Origin: Mycteria americana
Lineage: Eukaryota > Chordata > Aves > Ciconiiformes > Ciconiidae
Direction of reading: 5' to 3'
Assembly: GCF_035582795.1 (NCBI RefSeq)
Contig: NC_134372.1
Location: forward strand, 39,284,316-39,348,315
Length of the DNA: 64,000 nucleotides
A program made the translations under genes and the position numbers. Shown one piece after another: positions 12,950-26,800 of this stretch; position 1 is the first letter of the stretch; the number at the start of each line of letters is the position of its first letter. Below the pieces are notes generated by a model. It had not been told where the DNA came from. It did no database searches and saw only the letters and a program-made list of their open reading frames with translations.

Positions 12950-14049
12950 GCTCGGCCGGAGCCCGGCGGCGCGGGGCGGGGGAGGGACGGCGAACTCTCT
13001 GCGAAAGCACAGCCCGGAGCAGAGAAAGAAAAGGGAAGGGGGGAAAAAAAAAAGGCAAAAAAAAATCCCCACCCCAAAATCACCCCAAAAGCAAGCCCCT
13101 TCCCGCGGTCCTGGCGGGGCAGCGGTGGGACGCGGCTCCTTCTCCGGAGGACTGCTCGGCGGAGACCAGGCGAGGCGGCAGTCACCTCGGCGGCATCCCC
13201 GCGCCGCAGCGCTCGGCTCGGTGCGGCGGGGCTGCCCGGCGGAGCGCGGCGAGCAGAGACGAGGAGCCCCTGTGTCACTTTCCAGCCTTAAATAAGTTGC
13301 TCGGTCCAGTCAATGGCGCGCGGCGCGGAGGAATTTGCGCTCGGCGGCTCCCTGCCCCCGCCGCCCCCGGCCGGCCGCCCCGCGGCGGGGCCGCGGCCCG
13401 GCCCGCACCCCCGGGCGGGGGGCGAAGGCGGCGGCCGGCCCGGAGGGGCTTTGCGGCGCGGCGAGCGGAGCGCGGGGCGCGGTGAGGCAGGGACTCCTTT
13501 GTGTGGGGCAGGAATGCGAGGAAGGAGACTGGGCGCTGCGTCCCGCTGGAATGTAGTTAATGCCGGAGCCAAACAATGATTTTCACCGAGTCAGTCAGGG
13601 AGAGGGCGGCCGCGGCGCTGCTCAGCGGCGGGTCCGGCAGCTCCCCTCCGCGCCGCCCGCTCTCCTCCTCGGCCGGCGCTCACCGAGCCCTGCCCGGGGC
13701 TGGCGGGCGGTGCCGCTGCTCGCCGCGGACTGGGAGGCGGTGGGGCTGTCACCGCGCCCCGGGTCGCCGCCGGGCGGGAAGCCGGGGGCTGAGGAGAGTG
13801 CCCGCGCGGGGGGCTCGGAGGAGCGCCCTGAGGGAAGCCGCGCACGGAGGGGGTCTGTCAGGGAGGGAGACGTTGAACAACCGCCCGGGGTTCCCGCCTT
13901 CCGGGGGGCTCCGCCGCTCTCGCCCCTGACTGGAACTTTCCGGCGGGACCCGCGGCCTCGTCCCGCCGCGGGAAGGGAGCAGCTCTCGCCCGCCCTCCTG
14001 CCGGGGCTGCGGCCGGGAGCGCCAAGTAAAATAACCGACATCTCGGTGG

Positions 14050-17000
14050 TGTCTGCAGTGGCCGGGGGTTACGGGATCAGCCCTGCTGCTGCAAATGACT
14101 CACACCTGTGCAAAATCCCCAGAACCGGCCAGGTGACTCTGCGGAAAGGACCTGCGCTTTAGCACAGCAGCTAATTATTTGCAGTTATTTATTTAGTCTT
14201 TTTTTTAAGAAAAAAAAGGCAGACTAAGACATATGATAAACATATTGTGGCCTAAAGCAATTTATGCATTGACACGAGTTTAAAAAAGCACACTACTGTC
14301 TGTGTAACTTTGCAAGAGCTTCATCTGTTGATCCTGTAACAAACAAGACCCTGCACTGCTTGCCATTTACATCTGTATACACACGAAAAAGGCTGTCAGA
14401 AAACGCCTCCACCATGACTACTGACCTGAGACCTCCGATACTAAACCGTAGCCTACAGTTAATTTTTTTGCCGCTAAGCTGCAAATGCTTGACCATCATT
14501 TGTGTTGATGGCAGAAATGCTGACAAAGCCCTAACAATAGGTACCTGAGCAGCATCCTTACACTGCTGGTGCTGAGCACCCTGTGAGGAGAGAAATACGT
14601 TGCAAGTTTGAGCTGTAGGCACTTTGCTGTGCCAAGAACATTTTATCCTGTTATCATACCTAATTAAACATTAAAAGCAACTGTGTACTCAAAAATGTCC
14701 CCAGCCGTGGAGGGTAATTGATTGGCAATCTGTTTGTTTGTGTGTGCAGAGCTGGCAAGCAAAAAAAAATCCAACAAACCATGTAAATGTGCAGAGCAAG
14801 ACCTGAAAAGCAAATCTATTAGACATGGGAGAGGTAGTCCGCTGTCCCTGTGAACATATGTGTGCAAATACAACTGATCTTGGGAGTCAAGTGCTCTTTT
14901 CTAGTGTGTGTTCATGTCTTTCATTACACTTTTTGTCGATCTCCTAAACAAGCTGTTACCATGTGCTTCTGCAGCTTACTAATTGTGGAACAAGTTACAT
15001 TTCACCTCTAGTCTGCAGGTGTGTGATGGTCAAAAGCACCTCTTGCAGTTGTGCGTCCTGGTGCACACCATCGCTGCTCCAACTAACACAGCGCAGGCCC
15101 TCAGCATCAGTGGCAAAAGCTTCCCAGCAAACATGCCATGGTACTGAGTGGGGCCAAAGCAGCAGCTCAAGTCCCTGTCCCACTCAAGCCTTAGAGTTTC
15201 TGGGAAAGCTGTCAGCAAAGACACAAACTCTGCTGTTAGCCACATAGCCACCGAGAACAAAGAGAAGTTCCTTCCACAGAGCGCATGGAAATCCCCATTA
15301 ACTTGAGCCCTCATCTACCCCACCTGGGACTCCTGCACAAAGTTCATTTGGGGCAGTGGGCATCTTGTGGGCTGCTGCCTTCAAGTGTACCGGTGCAGAG
15401 CTCCTTCTTCAGTCGCTCCTGGGGCCTGTACTAAGATGTTCTGTCCTGTTACTGACTTTGAACTACTTACTGCCAATTTTTATAAGGTTGTCTTCCTGAG
15501 AAACTAGGAGAGGCTCATGGACAACCTGGGAACTTGGTCCATCAGAGCACATGTAAAGAAAAATTCATTTATTTTAAGTTTTTGTTTGTTTTGGTTTTTA
15601 AACTTTACAACATTAGATAACTTTAGTATTAATCTAACAGAGTGCGTAGGACATATTGGGAGGCCCTGCCCGCGTGCTCATGCAAGGAAGCATTTTGAGC
15701 AGCTGTCTTTACAGTAGAACTGCAGAGCTGATGCTGTGTGAAGTCAGAAGTGTAAGATACAGCAGGAGCTTGTTGTCCTTCTGTAGCTCTGTCCTTCTGA
15801 GCCACAAATCTGCCCTTGTTCCACCTTTTGAGGCAGCACAGTTCTATACTGCTGCTGCTGCTAGCAGGTAGCAAGTTTCTACAAGGCTACAAGGTAAGCC
15901 TTGGTACGCAAGTCATTAAAGCACATGTTTTGTTGAGTATGAACTCATGGGAAAAACATAGTTGGACTGAGAGAATCTGGGGAATCTAAGGAAACAGCCC
16001 TTTTTAGTAAGCAATGTGGATCAAATGATAAAAATCACTTACTTTTACTGCTGAAAGCTTATGCTCAATAAGTAAATCCTCAAAGGCAGGCCCAGCTGAG
16101 CCTGCTGCAGCCCTAGTCCAGAGTATCCCTGCAGTGTTCCTGTCTCAGCCCTGCTGCAGGGGCAATACTACAGCCCCGCTCTTCACCAGTAAATCGTACT
16201 TCTGTCATACACGTAATGAACATAACATTTATCCACACTATAGCCACAGATGTAGCCCACATGGGTGAAATAAATATGTTTGCAGTGGTACACACCACAC
16301 TCAAGAACTGCTGCGTTTCTCATAGAGGACCATATGTGCCGGGCTGTGCAAACAAAAAGCGTAGAGTTACAGCTGCTGTTGCTCTAATAAGTAGCCCCAT
16401 CATTCTTCTTACTGTTATATACAAGAAAACCCAAAGTACTGGGCAATTACAGCTTGACAATCCTGACCTGTTTTTCTCCCCACTTTATTTTAAATATATT
16501 TGCTTAATTTTAACAACCAGCAGCAAAATGTATATATTGCAAAAAGACTCATGCTTGTGCAACTAAGAGCACAAGAGCTATCAAAGAGTATTATAAAAGC
16601 TGAACTTCATTTCTTAATTTGGTGTGGTAGTCCTTACGCCTGATTTTAAGTTATATCAGTAAATCAGATATTAAGGAAAGCCAGCTGCTTCTGTTAAATA
16701 AACTCCTTTGTCTAAGACTTAAAGGGAGCAAAAGAGCCAGGTGGAGTTATTGATCTGTGAATATTGGCTGGCTGGGCCTCACAAGCAGTGCACTCCTGTT
16801 TCTTCTAATTGCCAGTGCCTTCAAGGAAATGCTACCCACGCCACCAGGCAGGGAGACCTGATGGTCTGCTGGGGATTTTGTCTCCCTGAGTTGCAAACAG
16901 TTTACTACCAACAAAGCAGAGAATCTGTAAATGTAAGAATTCACTGGTGAAACTTTAGCCCTATTGAAGACAATAGCAAAAATCCCACTGACTTGTGTTG

Positions 17001-20000
17001 CAGTGTGTGTGTATCAGACGTGGTTTTACTAACACAATGCAGGAGGGAGTTCCTTGTCTCACTTTATCAATTTAACAATTTGAAGCTGCTCCACAGATCT
17101 GCTTATTGAATTGGATGCTACCTGATTTTTTGCAATTTCCCTCCTTGTCTCCAACATTAAGAAAACAATGAAATTATACCTTGAAGTCCACAAGGTAAAT
17201 AAGACTTATTATTACTCAGGGATTTACTGCTCTGATTTCTAGTTTTACAACTGATTGATTTCTTGGTGAGGAATGTAATAATTACTCTTTTTCTCTGGTC
17301 TGTTCTAAGCCTCATTAAAAAACAAAACAAAACACCAAAAAACTTGTGAAATTCATACAAAAATTATGCTGAGGAATGTTTTTATTGTGGGAGGGGGGAC
17401 TGCAGTTTTTCTTTTCTTTCAATTGGTAGCTGTATTGTGTTTTATATTGCTTTGTTTTGCTTGTTTGGGTCCTGTATGTTAATTTGTGTTGTGATAACTT
17501 GAAGTATAAGCAAGCTTTTTGGAATATGAAGTTTGGATATTAATATGTATTTGGACTTCAGTGATTTGTTTGCAAATCACCTTGCTCTGACATGTTTTTA
17601 AAAATACTCATTTGCAGTTGATCACAGGTTTTAAAAATTGAAATTATTGAATGTGTTTTAGGGCACCATCTTCTGGTAGACAGAACACATTGTATTTGAA
17701 TGGCTACCTTTGCTTGGCTACCTTTGCTAGGCACAACTATTTAAAATATTTTCGACTAACACTACTCTGCAGGCTTACAGGTCATTTCTCATTCTAAATC
17801 TGCAGTAAAACACTCTTTAACATTTTTTACATTCTTCTTATTCATTGCAAATGCAGCTATTCACTGTGCTGCACGAATATAACTTGGGACAGACCCTGTA
17901 AAATTCCAGTCACAACAGTCACTTTGTGAACGTTCTAGGTTAGGCAGCCAACATATGCCCAAGCACTTACGATTAATACACCATTTATGTGTCTTATTTT
18001 TTTTATAGTTTCATCTTCCACTTCTCTTGCATATTTCAGATAACAACACTTCTGGCCAAAGGAGTTTATTGGCTCATACTTTGGAGACTGCACATGGCCT
18101 TAGTCATACTTCCTTGCAATCACAGGACATAATCACTGTATATTCAAATACAATGAGTTAGCTTAATAGCAGCCACATACATTTGCATAAATACATAATT
18201 TAGTTTGCCAGCTCAGTTAGCAGTGTACCCACTTAGTACTTTTAAGGAGGTCTTAGGTTATATAGGTTCTTATTTCAGAGACTTGGAAATATAAAAACAA
18301 ACTTGGGACTCTACAGAGCTAAATTTACCTTGACGTGATAAGAAGAAAGTCCTGATTACAATACTGCAAACCATCATCTGGCAAAGAAGTCAGATAGCAT
18401 TAGTGCATTTAATAAAAAACAGAAACACTGCGTGAGGGCCAGAGTGCTCTACACGTGCCCCCTCATTCTCTGCTGATGAAAAGTATCAGGCTAACTGTAT
18501 GCGCCTCTTTATACCCATTCAAGAAATGAGGCAGGCTACGAGCTCTGACCTCCTGACCTGACACTACAGCACGCTTCAGCTATGATGAGAAGGATCATTT
18601 CAGAAGAAAGAGGACATTGGTTTGTTGAGAACACCAATTACATTTACATTTCATGGTATTTTCCATATAAAATGGTATTGTAGAGATAACACTTCTTAAC
18701 TGAAAATAATGAGCAAATTTGCAAGAAGTATAGAGGTGTTCGTAAACAATGGAACTAACGAAGGCCAGTCTACCGGTCTGTATTCCCATCCTTTGCGTTC
18801 TCCAGCTTGTAACCTCCTCTCCAAATCCCCAATAATGCTGCAGTCCTGTCACCCCCCTTGTCCCATAGAGCTCTCCCATTGCTACAGGACGTACCCCACT
18901 CCTCAGCCACTATATACAGTACCTCCAGGTTCCTCCCACCATATTCACCTACATCCCTCAATAGACTTGTCAGTGCTCTTCTGTCTCTGGCATGCCTCCT
19001 CTCCAACATCTTTAATTCTCTCCCAGGCCCACCTACCTCCCGCCTTCTCTCTATCCCCTTTGTAATATCCACAGCTCCTAGCAGCTTCCTAAGCTTCTAG
19101 TTAGGTATCTTAGCCACCCTCTTTTCCCCAGCACGCTCCTGCTAGCTCCAGTTATCACTGGTTAGATGCACGAAACGCAGCAAACTCCCATGTGGACTTG
19201 CATACAGACCCACCAGCAGGTAGGTGTGTTAGTACCACACTGAAGAAGGCCAAGTGCTACCGCAGAAGCACTTCTGTGCTTATCAACAGCCACTTACTTG
19301 TAGACTTGCAGTAGCTTTGAGATCACTGATGTAATTGCTTAATGTTTGCGAGTACCTTCAAATGTTGCTGGAGAAGACTGGCAGAGCAATTCTGTAAGTA
19401 TCTTTTCTGTAGGAAATCGTACTGAAAATTTCTCACTTTTTCTCATGGGAGTGAAGAAGTATGCTGATGAGAAAGATAATGACAAGTATTTAAACAGCAA
19501 TTTTCTTCTTGGAATATAAACTGCTTTCAAGCTATATCTAGGAGTACATTTATTTACTTCATCCCATTCCTCCCTTAAAGAAGAATCAAGGCCTCCAAAT
19601 CAAAGCATTAAATTGCCGCCCCCTCCTATTCCTTTGTCTGTAGGTGTATGTTCCTTGTAACCATTCTGCTTAGACATTAGTCCAGAAATAATCTCAGGCA
19701 AGCAAAAAACAGATGACTGACCTGCATAAGATTTGTTGTGTTACTTTGATCCTAGTTTCTGCTTTCTTGCACGTTCAGTATTTTAGGTGCACAAAATTGA
19801 AGGCCTTGATTGTCCTTATAGCTGCAAAGAGAAGAAAGAAAATACCTCTACCTATAGGCACAGAAACAGAACACAGGGAAAAAACAAATTTATTTTCTTT
19901 AATTTAGTGTTTATTCAGTTTTCTAATCCAAATTTACAATTTTGGGGAAGTAGAGATAAGGTTTGAAGCGGGTAATATCAATGGTATATACGAACTGAAC

Positions 20001-22925
20001 ACAAGCCTGTTTTATCTTCTGGTATCTCATAAATGATTAGCAAGAGGTCTTTGTCGTAAAGGTCAGAACTTGAAATGGCACATCAGTCTGCTTGCCAGCT
20101 GTCAAGAGTCAACAGGCCAGGAAAGCATGCATTTCTCTCTGTGGTTCAACAATGAAATGGTTTCATAAAGTAAAATGAAAATGTCACATAGAACTACCAC
20201 AAACATTACATGGTTATCTACAGGTTAAAGTTGCTCTTTAGGGAATGAGCTGGTACAAGTGCCATCATGGCCCCCAAAGTTCTTTCTCCTGAATGGTTAT
20301 TAATTGCCCCTTCAGAGCGATTCTCTAGATGCTTTGAGAATCAGATAGGTTGCACTTCTGCCTTTTTTTTTTTTTAACAATAAGATTGTGGGAAAGTCAG
20401 TACAAATTTCTTCACCGTAAGTCAGAGCAGCTTAATGAATCTCTAGTTAACTGTTGTATGTCAATGGTGGTCAATATTCCTTTCCATGCTCCACTGCAGA
20501 AAAAGGATATTGAACTAATAGCATACAAAGACAGATACTAGATACACTCCCAGCTGCATTCAACTACACTAAAATATTCCACTATTTTTCTTGTCCTTTT
20601 CATACATGGCACTCAAATTCACTAAGTAAATAAAAAATACAAGTGTCAAGAATGAATTGTTACTATGAAAAGCAGCCAGAAAAGCTTATCTGTGTTACAG
20701 AAATTTGCATCAGTGTAAACAAACAACTCGAGAATGCTGTGTGACAGAAGAGCCAATTTGTATCACTGCAAATAGCAATTTGTAGATTGATTTAATGAGC
20801 CTTGCTCAAAAATTGTTAGTGATGACAGACCCAACATCAGGGTTGCCAAGCTAAGGCACTGGGAAGAATTTATCCTCCATTTTAACATTTAAACCTTGTG
20901 TCTTCCAACTACACTTACTTCCATATCAATATTACTGCTATTAGGACTTGAACAAATTGTCAGTTGAAAAGTGGCTTTTTTTTTTTTTTTAATTACTTGA
21001 AAGCTTAATAAATGCTTCAATTTATAATTTGCTCTCAAGGGCAAGACAAAGTTTAAGTTGGAAAATTCTACATTAATACAGTGTTGGTGACTAGTAGCCA
21101 GTTAAGGACATTCATACTCCATCAGTTCTGAAAGGCAGTTTTTCATTTAGCACAGAAGCAGTTTGCATTTTTAGTGGTTCATTCAGTATTGCCAAACTTA
21201 ACAAGAACCGAATAGAACAGCTGACACTATATGAACAGCCTGTCATATGTTCTACAGAAGCAGCCTGTGTAAAGAAAATATATTAAATATCATTCAGTTT
21301 GAAGTGTTTTACAGGAAGGATCTGGGAGCATTTTTTGCCATCTAACTACTTACTACCCAGACAAAAGCAGCACAACTACATCTAAATACATCAAGATGTA
21401 ATTGCTTATGTAGTTAAGTTCTAGACTACCTTTCATGCTGCAAAACAAATGATGATGCATTGTTAAAATTACTTAATGCTTCTCTAAACCTTAACCTAAC
21501 CAGTATCCTGCAGTGGTACCCCCCCAGCTAAGACACAATGCCTGGTTAATTCTGAGCATTTTTGCAGTCTGGCCTTATCGACAGAGTTGTCTACTGCCCC
21601 GAGAAGCTATTACATCAATCTTCTTGGACAGCAGCATCCCAAAACTTTAAGAAATCATTTGAGTACTGTCATCTTATGCTGTTAACACTAATAACATAAG
21701 GAGTAGAAGCCAGTGAGACTGAACAGCCCCCCCTCTTTTCTTTTTTACCCCCAAATCTGTTGTTGTGTTTTGATTCAGCTAATATACCACTCAACTTCTA
21801 AGTCATGAACACTCGCAACTTCAGTAAAACTAATGCAATAAAGTTACCAGAATTACATTCTCTACTGTAAAAATAATCAAAAGAGTTCGAAAGCCAAATT
21901 CCCGAGTACCGACCAGTGCAAGCAGGGAAATTTCTCGGGTAGTGAGGGAGATAGGATCCCACTATCCATTACACATGCCACCAGCTTAGATAAACCTTTG
22001 TCATGTCACAATGAGAAGCACATCTTCTTACACAGATAATAGACTATTGGACAACTGATTTAATAAACCAATACTTTTATTTTTTAGTAAAGCTTAAAAA
22101 GCAAATGTCAGCCTTAATTTTTGGAAGATGTAATCAGACCTATTAAATTCTCGTGCTTCAACTGTTTATGGCAAGAACTATAAAAGCTTCCTATTGTAGC
22201 ACTGAAAATCCTTTCTGTAATGCCTCTTATTTACATCTTTACCTCTCAGTCTTCACTCATGCTGGTCAAGAAGCAACTAACTCAAAAGGATTTAATTTCA
22301 CAGTGGAGTATCATGCCTCCAAGCAAGCCACTGCATATGACTATTACTACCTAAAAAGAAGACATAAAACATTAATTGCATCATAGAATCGTAGTTTTGT
22401 ACCGCATTGGCCAGCCATTTAACACTGATGAAGAGCTGGCCTTTGTACTAGACAGAACCAGGTGCAGGAACCAAAACCTAAAAAGGTGCTGGTTCTGGTT
22501 TTTTTTTTACATTCTCCTTCTACACAGTTAACATCTTATTCAGTCAGTTTGCAAACTGTAACAGAATAAATCTTGTCTGCTCCATGTCTCTTCTCTGTAA
22601 GACTAACTCTGCACACTTATCTATGAATAGAAGCAGTTTTGGTTCACTAACACAAAGTTAGAACATAATTTCAGTACGGTGACAGAAGTGGCTGATTAAT
22701 GTCTTCTAAGAATCAATACTGATAGTTCTGAAAGCTACCAAAATAGTTAAATGAATGCAGTAGACTTAAAGATACTGATTCTAAAACATTGCTCTTTTTG
22801 TCCTATGCACAAAGTGTAACGTATAAAAGACCAGTGCTTTCTTCTTTCTGAAGGCATGAGGTGGTGAAAGCATGCGTGTGGTGGTGCAAATGCTCCAACT
22901 GAAGAGGCCAATAATTGATTGTCCA
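14050..22925. other. Intergenic region between WTIP and UBA2
   Basis: About 9 kb of AT-leaning sequence between the WTIP CpG island and the UBA2 poly(A) signal. I see no exon with flanking splice sites, no tRNA-like or rRNA-like sequence, and no clear recent transposon. A 109-codon open frame at 14,293-14,622 is discussed as a finding. A short direct repeat of ttggctacctttgc occurs near 17,700. Poly(A/T) tracts occur near 20,362 and 20,980. The strand is otherwise unremarkable. Confidence 0.6.
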
Positions 22926-22929
22926 AGAA

Positions 22930-23837
22930 AAAAAAACATTCACAAAAGTTTTATTAAAAAATTCCCCTTTCACCTCAAACAAGTGAAGCTTAAGTTCTGT
23001 ACTACTAGGTTATGTTTAGAAAAATGAAAATAATACAGTAATTTTTGAAGGCTATACATTGTAAAATCCCATAAGTCAGCATAAACTTGGACTGTGCAAG
23101 CAAATATAGCAAGTATTTCAGATGTCATTTATTTGGTCCATCAGATGTACAGTATAGTAGTAGTATCTGAGTTTACAAAACATCAAATATAAATAACCTG
23201 AAACTGTAACAATACACAAAAATTTGCTTCTTACATTGACATACCAGGCAGTACGAGCTGAAAAACTTGAGTAAATTAACAGTTTTACAGTAATGTACAT
23301 AGTGCCAGTTGAAGTTTAAGAACACTGTTAAAACATGGCACTAATTTGCTTTGAATTTTCTTCTTTACTTGTTCAGGGTGTGAAAAATGTTTAGGACTAG
23401 GCTAAAAATATTTTTTCTTCAAGCAAAAAATAAAAATGTAGTTACTCAAAATCTGGGCATCCAATGGTGACCCTTTAAGTAAATGAGAGTAGTTTTTTTG
23501 TCCTATTGAATTATACCTAAAAGGTATTTACACAAAAATAACATGCTTTTTCCATGACTGTTTAAGCAAATACTTATCTGTAAATATTTATAAACTATGT
23601 TTTTACTACATTTAATATATGGAATTAATATGGAAAAAATTCTGAAATGAGTCTATCGAGATGAGAGCTTTATCATCAAGAGAAACGGACACAAATTATT
23701 TAAGCCAGCGGTTTGGTATTCACTTGGAATAAAGGCCTTAAAATTAGTCTAGTTCTAGACATTTTTCACATCCCAACATAATATGCTGTTACTGTATTAC
23801 ATTATCTGAATCATTTTGTCAAGGGGCATTTGCATGT
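22930..23837 (-). other. UBA2: UBA2 3' untranslated region
   Basis: AT-rich sequence from the UBA2 stop codon to the probable poly(A) signal. No open frame or conserved structure is evident. The end point is inferred. Confidence 0.5.
22950..22955 (-). terminator. UBA2: Probable UBA2 poly(A) signal AATAAA
   Basis: AATAAA reads on the minus strand (tttatt on plus), 883 bases beyond the UBA2 stop codon, giving a 3' UTR of roughly 0.9 kb. Another AATAAA at 23,128-23,133 could be an alternative nearer site. The choice is inferred; 3'-end reads would settle it. Confidence 0.5.
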
Positions 23838-26800
23838 TCAGTCTAATGCTATAATTTCATCTTGCTCTTCTGTCTGCTCAGTACGCGATCTCTTTGTACT
23901 AATGCACTCTTTATCTTCTAGTTTTCTCTTGCGGCTTTTGTTTTCCATATCATCATCAACATTGCTTGAAGTACCTTCATCTTCAGAATCAACAATCAAT
24001 AGATCGTCCTGATCTGGAGCTGCAAAATACACGTTTTTAATTCAAATGGATACTGTAAAGATAGTCTACTCTCAAACCAAGTTTCATATATAAAAATAAG
24101 AATGTGTCTAATACAACAAATACATTGTGGAGCATTCTTTATCCATATTCTTTGTCATTCAGCTGCAAGAATATTTTGAATTTCTCTAAAATTGGTATAA
24201 AATGGGCTTTTCACATGGTTATTCCCTCTTCACTAGAGATATGGAAAATATTGAAATAACCCAAAAATACAGGAAATACATTAGTTAGCACAATTTTTTT
24301 TGCATGTACAAAATAGAAGAATTACATGCTATCTTCAGCAGTCCTTGAGAAAAGAACTTTTATACACACTGAGCTGTAGGCCAGCCTCTCTTTCACTAGT
24401 GCATTCAACAGAACTCCCACTAGAAGCCATGCCCCCTGAGAGAGAGAGAGAACACGCAAAGAGAAGGAGGAGTGGAAGGGTAGGCAGACTTAAAGAGCTA
24501 AAGGATAACAACGGATAGTATAAAGAAGGGAAAATAGAACCAAACATGAACTTTAAAGACATCCTAGTGGATTTTGTTTGTTTTGAAGTACAAATTCACT
24601 GTAAAAACTAATTTTATGCTATTTTTTTAAGATATAATTTGAGATCAATTGTAGCAATACTCTTAACATTTAATCTCTCCTGAACAATAGGCAAGTGGAA
24701 GTGACTACGTACTTGTGCACGTATCTTAAATAGCACCATCTGACAGGCAAAGGAACACCAACCAAAAGCGTAAGACAGAACTACAGGTGTCTAACTTTCA
24801 TGTCAAAAGTATTTGGATTCATATGTTATTCCTATAAAACAGTATGACGTTTCCAGTACATTAGCTTTCAGTGCTTAAGCATCCCATATTCATTCGAGTT
24901 AAACTATTTTGAGTATGTTCACAGAAACACCCTACATTAGGAAGGTAATAGTACTTCTTCCTGGATAGCAAATACTATTTTCTTGCCATGCTTTGCTTGA
25001 CAGGTGAAAAATAATTATTTTGTAAGCAGATAATAAAGACATCTTCTTAAATTAAAAAAATAAAACATGATCAAAGACATCCACAAATTAATTTTTAATC
25101 TGTAGGGAGACAGTGACAAATTTGGTTGATTCTTTTTTGTCAAGCAATAGTGTGACCATCAGGCAGAATGGTCTAACTTTATTTAAATCACTGTGCAAAC
25201 AATGCACTTAAGCTGACACCCACCAAGTCCTCGCGAATTAAGTAATATAATTTCAAGGTGTGTTTACTATAAACCTTTGTAACAATCTTAAATGTGCATT
25301 TGGTAACAACTGTAAATGTGCATTTTTCTATTTAATATTATATTTATATACAGAGGCAACTTAAATGCCTTTTATTTCATGTTGGCAAAGTTAAGTCATA
25401 AAACTGAAGACAACTATTTTAATTGGACTGCACTACTGAAAGACTATTTTGTTATATTTAATATTGACTACTGTTATTTACCTGTTGATGTTGAGGGTTG
25501 CGCTCCATCATCACTACCATTGGTAATGTTCTTGGATGTTGGTTCTGATGGTTTAGGGCCAACTTTTTCAGGGGTATCACCAACAACTTCAAATTCTACA
25601 TCTTTTTCTAGGTCTTCACTGCAGAAAAATCCATATGCTTTTAAACAACCAGGTGAAAATAAAAAACTGGTTTTTTCACAAAGTATGTCATTCAAGTATT
25701 AGAGCACCCTGCAACTATGACTAAATGAGAAAAACGTTAAAAAAGAGGAAAACATGTTCAGTCCTCCTTTATAATTTATGCTTTCTCTATTCACAAACAC
25801 TGTTCCACCCAGTGCCATGACTTAAAATGCTTTGGAATGAGAAAAATCGTTACTCAAGCTTACCCTTCTTCCTCAATGTCACATTCCTATTCTCATTAAG
25901 TGCAGTGTGTTAATTTACCGTGTATAATATGTATATTACTTATCCAGGGTTAAATACACACACAAGTTATTTCAAAGGGACTTCTATTTGCATTGTCGTG
26001 TCTGAAAACAGGTAGTTAAGCAGAGGATCTACTACACCAGCAGGCTGGGGGGGTTTTGCCTTTTTTAATTTTGTTTTTTAGATGGCAGTTTCTCGCTTGC
26101 TGGCTGCCCCAAAAGTAAATTTGGTTTTGCACTGTATTTTATGTTGTGTAATGACAAATTATTCAAATAAACTTTTTTTTTTTTACAACAGTAACTGGAA
26201 AAACACCTAAACTCTATAAATTCATGAAAAATAACAGTTCCTCTTTTACCTCTATATTTTCTTTCCGCAGCTTAATCTTTGAGCTTTATTCATGAATTTA
26301 AAATTCTGAGTGGGAAATCCCCTGTGGAACTGTTCTACATACATACACAAAAATAATAATTTCAGAATCCTTACCTATGAAGCACATTGATTAACAGTGT
26401 ATAGTCCTGGAGGAAATCATCTGCTTGTAGTCGAGTGCCATTTCGAATTCCAAAGTCTGATAATTTCCTGTGGTTATTTGCTAGAAAAATAGTGAAAAAC
26501 TGCAGTGTATACAGCTATGTATATAAAGATCCTTTACACCTGAATAAATATGATGAAACAAGTACTCCAGAAGTTTTATGTAGAAACATAAGATTAACAT
26601 TTGTTAGCTACATGTGAAGTAAAAGCTGACATTTAAGCCTATCAGGAGTTAAAACTACTTATGTTTGACTTATTTACCCCTCGTGCATCATGTTAAAGCA
26701 CTTCACTATTATTACATTTAGGAACATTTTGGAGATAATATTTGTATTATAATAATGCCTACAAGCATCACAAAAAGACCACAATCTAAGAACAGGAAAA

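Larger units (their letters stand above)
11400..14050. promoter_or_regulatory. WTIP: CpG island over WTIP promoter and exon 1
   Basis: Very GC-rich, CpG-dense sequence covers WTIP exon 1 and continues about 1.1 kb upstream of its start codon. No TATA box is obvious. Long open frames on both strands here follow from base composition and are not genes. The transcription start probably lies within about 13.0-13.5 kb, but the sequence alone does not fix it. Confidence 0.8.

Noticed and set aside
12062-13291. 409-codon plus-strand frame antisense to WTIP exon 1
   Set aside because: It is a GC-rich shadow of WTIP exon 1. Its Gly/Ala/Arg-rich composition follows from CpG content, and no splice sites or family motifs support it.
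22380-22415. Possible CR1 LINE 3' end (catagaatcgtag)
   Set aside because: Too short and imperfect for assignment; a similar ttctatgattctat at 45,429 was also left out.
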